Part shown: piece after piece, positions 47,340 through 64,000 of the stretch
How positions within the stretch are numbered: the stretch's first letter is position 1
Layout of the letters: each line of letters opens with the position of its first letter
NCBI RefSeq assembly: GCF_963676685.1
Contig: NC_092345.1
Coordinates: 84,199,592 to 84,263,591 of the forward strand
Direction: 5' to 3'
DNA from: Mytilus edulis
Taxonomy: Eukaryota; Mollusca; Bivalvia; Mytilida; Mytilidae
Length of the DNA stretch: 64,000 nt
Program-made: the position numbers and the translations under genes
The notes under the pieces: model-generated
The model's database searches: none
What the model saw: only the letters and a program-made list of their open reading frames with translations
Told to the model about the DNA's origin: nothing

Positions 47340-48010
47340 TTGTCGATACGCTTCTTCCATAGACTGTTACAATAGATATAGAATACCTATTGCTCAGTGA
47401 TAGTATCTGATATATGGACTTGACCACCAAAACTAAACCTTGTTCTCTGGTCCATGAAATGAGGTCGGTGAAATTAAAAGTGTCTGGTGGGCATGAGGAC
47501 CTTGCAAGGTACGCACATACTAAATATAGAGGGGGCACAATAGGGGGTCCGTTAACATTTTAACAACACCTCGGTTTTGGCCAAAACAGTTAAAAACAAA
47601 TGCAAAAATGCTGATAACAGTTAACAAAGTGGGTTGAAAACAGTTAACAGCTTAAATTTATCTCAGATAACAGTTAACAACAGCTTGAAAAGGGCCAAAA
47701 CAGGTTAACATAAAAAGGTATTGCCCCCTCAATATAGTTATCCTTTGTTCATAATAAGAAAGAAATTAACATTATATAAAATCTTAACTTTTCTTCAAGT
47801 GGTCATTAAAGCATGAAAATTATGTCAAGGCCAATGGACTTAAGACAGACGGAAACTTCTAAACATAGGGCATATACAGTATATATAAAGTATGAAGCAT
47901 CCACCTTTCAAATATAAAGCTTTTAAGAAGTGAACCAACGCCGCCGGCCGATCACTATTCCTTTGTAGAGATTTTTTGCGACAAAAGTAGCAGACTCGAC
48001 AAAAATCAGA
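47340..48010 (+). repeat. Family F repeat copy, interrupted by a MITE
   Basis: The parts on either side of 47,529-47,730 (GGTCCATGAAATGAGGTCGG before; GTGGTCATTAAAGCATGAAAAT, GTATGAAGCATCCA and AAATATAAAGCTTTTAAGAAGTGA after) match consecutive pieces of the array at 49,590-50,590 in order. The 3' end has a small GC-rich block CGCCGCCGGCCGATCACTAT, then TTGCGACAAAAGTAGCA and CTCGACAAAAA. The design resembles families A-D, but I could not confirm subterminal inverted repeats. Confidence 0.55.
47529..47730. mobile_element. 202-bp MITE with 6-bp target duplication
   Basis: Terminal inverted repeats GAGGGGGCA-CAATA (left) and TATTGCCCCCTC (right) are bordered by AATATA at 47,523-47,528 and 47,731-47,736. 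The interior has four copies of ACAGTTAA(C). It has no coding capacity and cannot be assigned to a superfamily from the ends alone. Confidence 0.75.
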
Positions 48011-48039
48011 GCACTGATGGAAGGTGCTTTCATAGTTCC

Positions 48040-48175
48040 ACACGTTGATGGAGAGTTGAGTTTCGCATGAATATCCACTTCGAAATCCATGGTTTAATGA
48101 GGCAAGTATTTTATTTTGTTCAAGATGATACAGGAAGTGGCGACAGATATTGTGTACTAAGACTTTGGATTGTAC
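48040..48175 (-). pseudogene. Non-LTR retrotransposon (LINE) RT fragment
   Basis: Within a 123-codon minus-strand frame, the stretch containing HNICRHFLYHLEQNKIL and LNHGFRSGYSCETQL matches the early fingers region of LINE reverse transcriptases (the HGFR...SCETQL motif of CR1/Jockey-type elements). No catalytic YADD region or other domain follows, so this is a short dead remnant. Neighbouring residues of the frame belong to family F sequence. Confidence 0.65.
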
Positions 48176-48184
48176 AGAGTGAGA

Positions 48185-48600
48185 TACCATAAAATATTTC
48201 AGGCATAGCATGCCCTAGATAAAATAATTTTAAATATGTTTTAGAAAGATAAAAACTTACCAGGATTTTGCCGTGCATTTTTTTCCATTCCTGCAGAAGG
48301 TGCCAAAAGAAACTAAGTTGGGAAACAGATTTGAGAACTTCCCCACAGGTAATAATTGAAGTGAGGAGAATTGATTGACATGGACATTAGATGGACAATA
48401 GATACATGACAAATCAATAATTGGTTATTTAGACTGTGTACCTGAGTGGACCATATCGAGGTAAACTCAACTGTTATCTTCTGCAGGGACGAAAAAAAGT
48501 GTACGGCAAAATCCAGTTGAGTTATGAATTTTCTAAATCATACAATGTATTTTATTTATCTGGGGCATGCTATGCCTTAAAACGTTTCCAGATGCATAGG
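48185..48600. repeat. Imperfect inverted repeat, about 105-bp arms
   Basis: The minus strand of about 48,200-48,300 and the plus strand of about 48,475-48,590 share, in order, CTTCTGCAGG, ACGGCAAAATCC, TTTCTAAA, TTATTTTATCT (or TTTATTTATCT) and GGGCATGCTATGCCT. Arms are roughly 70% identical by eye, separated by about 170 bp. These are probably two oppositely inserted copies of one repeat. Confidence 0.55.
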
Positions 48601-49589
48601 TTTGCCTGTACTCGTAGTAAATTTTGAGGTGAAAATACGGCCATTTTAGCCATAGGGTCCACATGCACCTTAAATACAAATGACAAGTCCATAATGGGAT
48701 TTGATGAGGTTTTTTTTTCTTTGGTCATCTTTAAAGTTTAGCTCGGTCAACCCAGTTAACCCAGGTGAGCCCAATTGTGAGACGTACCCAAAGATTTAAA
48801 TTGATAGGTTAGGACACGAGTTCTCCTTCACATAATATAACAACTAGAACTGAGCATGTACAGTTCAGTAGATCTATCTTAAAGGTTAATGTAAAATATA
48901 TTATCAAGATCGGGTGCAGACACAACTTGTCTGACATCTATCCTTTATTCCTAATTCAATCATGACTGGATAGATGTGATAAAAATAAGTCATTTAACTT
49001 TGATAAATTTAGTGAGAGAACTTCATCTACACAGCAAAACGTAAAGTTAAACATAATGGAAGTCGACCTGCTTCGTTTCAATCTTCCTGAGACATCTCTG
49101 TATGATGTCTGTATTTAGGGAATAAAGAAACAAGTCGTTCAGAATAGGTGAGATCGTCCTATAGCAATGTCAACTGTTTGTTGAAAAACATGTCCATCAA
49201 ACGAAAATAAAGCACCTTGATGTATTCTTTTTTAGATGAGTCCAAAACATATTTATGTATTGCTTAAAGTTTTCGGAGAACTGTTTGCATGGGTTAAGTC
49301 GAAAGGAAGATTAGTTCTGAATGTTCCACTTCATATCAACAATTCCAGATGTGCCTTTGCATATACAACCGCATACCAAAAAGCATTGACCTATTCAATA
49401 TTTTATGTGGTCCCCAAATCTAATCCAATCTTTAACATGGAAACTATGCAATTTTTACAAATCATTCATGTCGCTATTGTACGGTAAACAGCATACACAA
49501 GTCTTTTACTATTTTACTACACCAAGGGGAGACAATTACCTTCATTATCCACATAAAATGTGTTATCACAGACCCCATTGTTATGTTAG
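48601..49589. other. No recognisable gene
   Basis: Intergenic sequence. The overlapping plus-strand frames at 49,236-49,635 (83 and 76 codons) show no domain I recognise and no splice or poly(A) context, so I do not call them genes. Confidence 0.4.
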
Positions 49590-50590
49590 GATCAAACAAG
49601 AGTGCACAGTTGAAATGTCTTACCTACTATACTGACCATTGATTTAATGTTGAAAGTCTAAGATAAAGGTAACTTACTAAAATTATCAGACATATAAAGA
49701 TCCCTATAACCTGAACATTTCTAAATATCTATGAGAATGAGGTAAAAGTCAGATAAATCCTGTCCTACAGACATATCCACCCTTACATTTTTTTTAACAC
49801 AAAATCTTTCTGATGGTAACCTAAAACAGATTATAACACAAAAACTTAAGATTGAGCAATGAGCAATGATAAGATCAAGGTCAGATTATACCTGCCAGAT
49901 GGACATGTTCTTAGTACACCTTTATACAGTTAATCCATACACCAAATATAGCTGACCTTGTATTATATTTTTTGAAAAAACCCCATACCAAAACTCAACA
50001 CTGACAAATGAACCATGAAAATAAAATAAAGTCAAAGTCAGACAATACCTGCCAGACTGACATGTTATTTCTATCATTTCATACACCGAATATAGTTGGC
50101 CTATTGCTTGTAGTTCTTAAAAAAAGACCTAAGCACAAAAACTTAACATTGAACTATGAACCATTAACATGAGGTCAAGGTGAGATGAAACCTGCCAGAC
50201 TGACATGTACCCAATACATTCATTCCATACACCACATATAGCTGATCCACTGCTTATTATTTTTGATAAATGGACCTTATCATAATACTCGGACCTTGAT
50301 CACTGATCCATGAAATGAGATCAAGGTCAGGTGAACCTTTTCTGGCTGACATGTAGATATTGCAAGGAACCTATATACCAAATATAGATATCCTACAACT
50401 ATTTATCATAATAAGTGAGAAATTCACACAACAAAAATCTAATTTTCTTCAAGCAGTCACTGAGACATGAAAATGAGGTCAAAGACAATGGACATATGAC
50501 AGATGGAAACTTAGTAACATAAGGTATATGCATATATGATATGAAGCATCCAGGTCATTTATCTTTTGAAATATTATATAAAGCTTTATA
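49590..50590 (+). repeat. Family F modular repeat with about five tandem units
   Basis: It starts near AACAAGAGTGCACAG and continues with units of about 130-150 bp sharing ACTATGAACCAT or ACTGATCCATGAAATGA, AGGTCAAGGT, CCTGCCAGACTGACATGT and ACACC(A)AATATAG. The last unit leads into GACATGAAAATGAGGTCA, GTATGCATATATGATATGA and AAGCATCCAGG. The AACAAGA start is the same as in family B. The 3' hairpin seen in the 47,340 copy is absent or diverged here. Confidence 0.6.
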
Positions 50591-52400
50591 CAAATAGTTT
50601 TAAAATATTTAAGTTAGTGCTAGACATTGGGTGACAGACTGAAACACTATTAAATAACTGTAGCTGGCTGGCATATACAAAAACAAAAAGAAACTGTTCC
50701 CATTGGGAATTCTTTCTTTATTCAGTCTTCTTCAATCATTATTTGACTCAAGACAACTCTTTTCAATTTACTCAGATACATCTCAACCCCACCCCCATCC
50801 CCAGTTCAAAAAGAGCTTTAAACACTATTACTCTCTCAAAAAATATCTTAAAGCATATCTCAATGAATGCTTGTTTTCTTGGAACTGTATTTCATCAATA
50901 TCTCCAAATAAATTTGTCTTATGATTTATTGTCAGAATGAAATACAGCCTGTTTTGATTTTTTCAACTATATGTTGGAATTATTGTTTGTTTTACCCCCA
51001 ATGTATTTCAATGTTAAAAACATTTTTGTATCTCTTGAAAATTTCAGGATATCAAATATGCTATAATAAATATTGAATCTCTTGTATTTTTAACTTTTTT
51101 TTATACAGTAAAGTGTTCTATTGGATTTATAGGGCCATTCTGGTTTTTGAGGTTTTTCATTCTTGTTTTTCTTCTTTCTTATATGATCTGCTTTTAAAAA
51201 TTAGTTTTGCCCAGTAAACACATACATTTTCACAAGCTTAGGTGACAAAAAAAATATCTTGTCTTTTTAATATATCTTTTACAGTTTAAAATTAATTTAT
51301 TCCCAAACATTTCATATGAAAAATAAAAAGACTTGTCCATATGGCGTAAACCCCATATAACAGATATCAATGGATAGCAAAACTTAATGCTCAAAGTCAA
51401 CTATGGGACATTCTTAACCTTTCTGTTTTATAATAACAACTTTTTTGGTATATGTTGAAATCCATTATCTAATGTAGGTTAAACACAGAAAATTTATCAT
51501 TAACCCAAAAGCCATCAGATATAAAGAAGAAACATCTACTTTGAACTCCTGGCTAAATAACATCTCAAAGTAATAAGATAAACATTTTCAATATTCTTTT
51601 ACTTATATATTTCTTGGAAATAAATTATGGTGGATGCAAGATCTGTTTACCTAAGAAAATAGGCTGTTTGCCTTAAAAAATATTTTCTAAGATTGACAAA
51701 TGCTTACATCTTCATTATTAAAATCATTAAATGACTTATAATCTATTACCAAAAGATTGTATCCTGTATCCTTTATTTAGTCATATTTTAAGAAAAGCAT
51801 TTTTTTTAAAAAATGTAACAAAGATTCACGTTTACAGAATAAATCAAGAGTGTGTTGAAGGGAAATAACATGATGAGTGAAACCCCATTGTATTATATTC
51901 ATTCAACTTTTGATGCCTGAGCATTTTTAGCATGAAGACTGAAAATTTTGCCATACTTGCTTCAAGAAAGGTGCTGTTATTCTCTGTAAGACCTTTTAGA
52001 ATGAAACAAGTATTCATACAGGTTCCACCTGTGTTAGTACACAAAGTCACAGTAACCTAGAAACATTTCAATAAGCAATACTTTTCTGAAAAAATTTTTG
52101 GGAGGGGAAATTCCTGTAAAACTAATTTCTTTTATCTCTCCTATAAAATGATCTTATTTCTAATAAAGAATGGAGCATTATAACAATGTAAAATTGAACA
52201 CTTTTAGTATTGTATCAAAACATCTCTTACAAATAATATCTCTTACAAATCTTCAAGTTGCATACACACAGATGTTCCTAAAATTTATTAAAACCAATCT
52301 TTTTTGTAATTTATATGTTATATTCATCATTCAAATAAAAATAAAGCTTTGTTTCATTGGTTTAAATATTTTATCCTCATGTATAAATAAGGCAATCCCA
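50591..52400. other. No recognisable gene
   Basis: AT-rich sequence between the family F array and the LSM12 3' end. Plus-strand frames at 50,703-50,940 contain a Lys/Tyr-rich stretch that I could not assign. A minus-strand AATAAA (52,408-52,403) about 125 nt beyond the LSM12 stop is a likely poly(A) signal for that gene. Confidence 0.4.
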
Positions 52401-52530
52401 CATTTATTTGTGGATTTTTTATAAACAAGGTTTTTATAAAAAAAAAAATGCTGATAAATGTTATGTTTCAAATTATCAAAACCTTGTTCATTACAATTGA
52501 GTCAATTTAACGAAAGTTATCTCCCTTTGT

Positions 52531-61963
<9,433 letters not shown>

Positions 61964-61999
61964 AATCTTCATTTTTCTGCCACCAAGATGAGTGAATAT

Positions 62000-62440
62000 G
62001 GAGTAAATATTTTGTTTACTTCTGATTGGCCGATAGAAATAAAAAGACTAAGCTATTAGTCGAATGTCGGTCAAATATCCGGTAAAAATTTCGTCAGATA
62101 ATAAGAATAACTTTACCTTATATTTTTTTTTTTTTACTGGCTTCCGACACAAATTTGTTTCTCTAATCCCACCATTTTTGGGTAGTACAAACTATGGCCA
62201 TGCCCAGTCCTGACTGAGTCAAAACCATATCTATTAAAAAAAGTAAAAAAATCTCCAACAATAAAATTTAAAGAAAGTTGGTTAGCTAGTTTAGAAAGCA
62301 ATTCTGGGAAGTGTACCAATATAGATCAATATACAATCTAGCAATAAATTAACAACTTACAGAAATTTTAAAATATTTTTATGTTTGAACCATATTTAAC
62401 AATAAATTCAAAAAAAGACAGGCAAATAATTACAAGACTT
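62000..62440. other. Upstream flank of LSM12, no recognisable gene
   Basis: The LSM12 promoter is expected here, but no defining motif stands out. The 61-codon minus-strand frame at 62,134-62,319 has no domain I recognise. Confidence 0.35.
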
Positions 62441-62444
62441 TAGA

Positions 62445-62720
62445 ACTATAGCTGCCGATGTCGTGATCTTGAAATCGAAAGAGGGAGGTATATTGGTATT
62501 AAAGCTGAAGACAGAAAGTGTAAGCTATGTAAGATCGCAGTTGAAGACGAACTACATTTTCTTGTCCGGTTGTAAAAGATACTAGATCTCAACATTTGTT
62601 AAATTTAAATTCTAAATTCAATTTTTTTTAAGATTATCTGATGAAATAAAATTTGTTTGGATTCTTTCATCTGAAGATTTGTTTGTTACTTCGAAATTTT
62701 AACCCATCTTATTTATTACA
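62445..62720 (+). pseudogene. LINE ORF2 C-terminal remnant
   Basis: The plus-strand stretch at about 62,468-62,572 reads LEIERGRYIGIKAED, then CKLCKIAVEDELHFL. This is the CX2C...H zinc-binding tail with EDE-HF that ends many animal LINE reverse transcriptases. The expected final cysteine is replaced, and a stop follows, so it is a decayed 3' fragment. Upstream RT domains are absent. Confidence 0.6.
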
Positions 62721-62989
62721 CTCCCCTTTTGAAGAACGAACGAAAATCATAGAAAATATCATTGTTGTTTGATAAAATTGAAGGAGAAGAAATATATATG
62801 TAATAAAATCGATCAGGAGTTTTCTCCCATAGACCTAGAGCTATAAAAATTATGTAATTTCTCCAGGTCACAGTGGCATATCCAAAATAAGGTTTGTGTG
62901 TTCATGTTTTTTTTTTTTTTTTTTCTAATCATTTTCTGCCTGTGCTTTATTTTGTAATTCTTTTGCCGGATTGTATAGCTCTGAGCACC

Positions 62990-63420
62990 ATCTGAATGAT
63001 AAAATTTGTGTTGTCCCCGCAGACACTGAATCTCTGAATGATAAAATTTGTCTTGTCCCCGCATACACTGAATCTCTGAATGATAAAATTTGTCTTGTCC
63101 CCGCAGACACTGAATCTCTGAATGATAAAATTTGTCTTGTCCCCGCAGACATTGAATCTCTAAATGATAAAATTTGTCTTGTCCCCGCAGACATTGAATC
63201 TCTAAATGATAAAATGTGTCTTGTCCCCGCAGACACCGAATCTCTGAATGATAAAATTTGTCTTGTCCCCGCAGTCGGACACTGAATCTCTGAATGATAA
63301 AATTTGTGTTGTCCCCGCAGACACTGAATTTTTGAATGATAACATTTGTGTTGTCCTCGCAGACACTGAATCTCTGAATGATAAAATTTGTCAACGGTTG
63401 TCCCCACAGACACTGAATCA
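62990..63420. repeat. 42-bp minisatellite array, about 10 units
   Basis: Units contain TGAATGATAAAATTTGT, then CTTGTCCCCGCAGACAC and TGAATCTC. Most units differ at one to three positions. One junction near 63,275 has a 3-bp insertion (GTCGG context). Since 42 is a multiple of three, long open frames exist on both strands (14-residue peptide repeats SLNDKICLVPADTE and LRGQDKFYHSEIQC). They are artefacts of the period. The T-rich run at 62,908-62,927 precedes the array. Confidence 0.9.
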
Positions 63421-64000
63421 GTATGCAACAACAACAACAAATGCTTTATTAGTGTCTCGCCTCTTTAAAACATTTGATATAAAACACAATTATTATAATA
63501 TTACCAAATCAATTTATAAAAGAGCCACTCTAAAAAGAGAAACTGTAAAACACACATTAATAATACATTTATATAACATATATGGTCACCAACATATATA
63601 ACAAATATCAATATCAATATACCTATATCTTAGTATAAAACACCATATTATATTAGAAAAACAAACAAACAAAAAACCAACATTATATACACTAACAGTC
63701 ATTACGAGTATAAAAATTCACTTTCTCTTAAAAAGTAAATATGTCGGCGAAAAAAAGTAAACTTTATCTAAATGTGGAAAAATCAACAGAATTTTCTTCA
63801 GAATCAAAGTATATGTACATATGTTTTATAATGAAAACTATCCATTTAGTTATAAAAAAAACATATGTATAATTTTTTTTTGAAATTTGAGGTTTCATAT
63901 GACTTTAATAAGATTTGTTACTTTGATAACTTTGACTTAAGTGGAGAATCAAGGGGGAGAATGGGTGAGAGGGGTAGGGGTTACCTTTTCCGTTTATCTC
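63421..64000. other. No recognisable gene
   Basis: AT-rich sequence after the minisatellite, ending in a short G-rich stretch (63,951-63,981). Nothing coding is visible. Confidence 0.4.

Noticed and set aside
49236-49635. Overlapping 83- and 76-codon plus-strand frames
   Set aside because: No recognisable domain, no splice partners and no poly(A) signal; length is compatible with chance.
62813-63601. Four long frames (193, 171, 104 and 117 codons) with 14-residue repeats
   Set aside because: They overlap each other on both strands and follow from the 42-bp period of a minisatellite.

Overview
The window is AT-rich animal nuclear DNA with long repeat-filled introns. Two host genes can be followed exon by exon with canonical GT-AG splice sites. 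The dispersed repeats (modular elements with tandem cores and 3' hairpins, a tRNA-derived SINE, a BEL/Pao retrotransposon and a Penelope-like RT) are typical of bivalve molluscs. My inference is a marine mussel (Mytilus-like); no marker in the window proves the species.

Layout. At 1-5.3 kb there is no gene, only dispersed repeats and a 33-bp minisatellite. A small Ly6/uPAR-type three-finger protein gene (+ strand, at least two exons) lies at 5.3-8.3 kb. From 36.5 kb down to 10.7 kb on the minus strand is a complete 18-exon gene for 2-hydroxyacyl-CoA lyase (HACL1): 573 codons plus stop, open across every junction, ending in the peroxisomal signal SKM. A full-length, apparently very young BEL/Pao retrotransposon (36,845-44,580, + strand, two 563-bp LTRs, one 2,127-codon polyprotein, 5-bp target duplication) sits about 300 bp upstream of the HACL1 start codon. 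The interval 44.6-52.5 kb is gene-free and holds several mussel-type repeats, a 202-bp MITE and a LINE RT scrap. From 61.96 kb down to 52.5 kb on the minus strand is a complete 5-exon LSM12 gene (192 aa). Its last intron carries a SINE, a Penelope-like RT remnant interrupted by a hAT-like element, and a 1.8-kb modular repeat. The window ends with a LINE C-terminal remnant and a 42-bp minisatellite.

The genes do not form an operon or pathway. HACL1 is a peroxisomal ThDP enzyme of alpha-oxidation, LSM12 an RNA/tRNA-associated Sm-like protein, and the Ly6 protein a probable GPI-anchored surface protein.

The most interesting non-genic signal is a set of at least four sequence-unrelated repeat families that share one architecture: a 5' AACNAGA-like end, a subterminal inverted repeat, long tandem core units, a GAC/ACGG-rich tract, and a 3' hairpin that re-uses the inverted repeat followed by TAAA. 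This fits non-autonomous Helentrons (HINE/'pearl'-type). Copies sit within 10-30 bp of HACL1 splice donors, and one is split by a TTAA-flanked DNA transposon.
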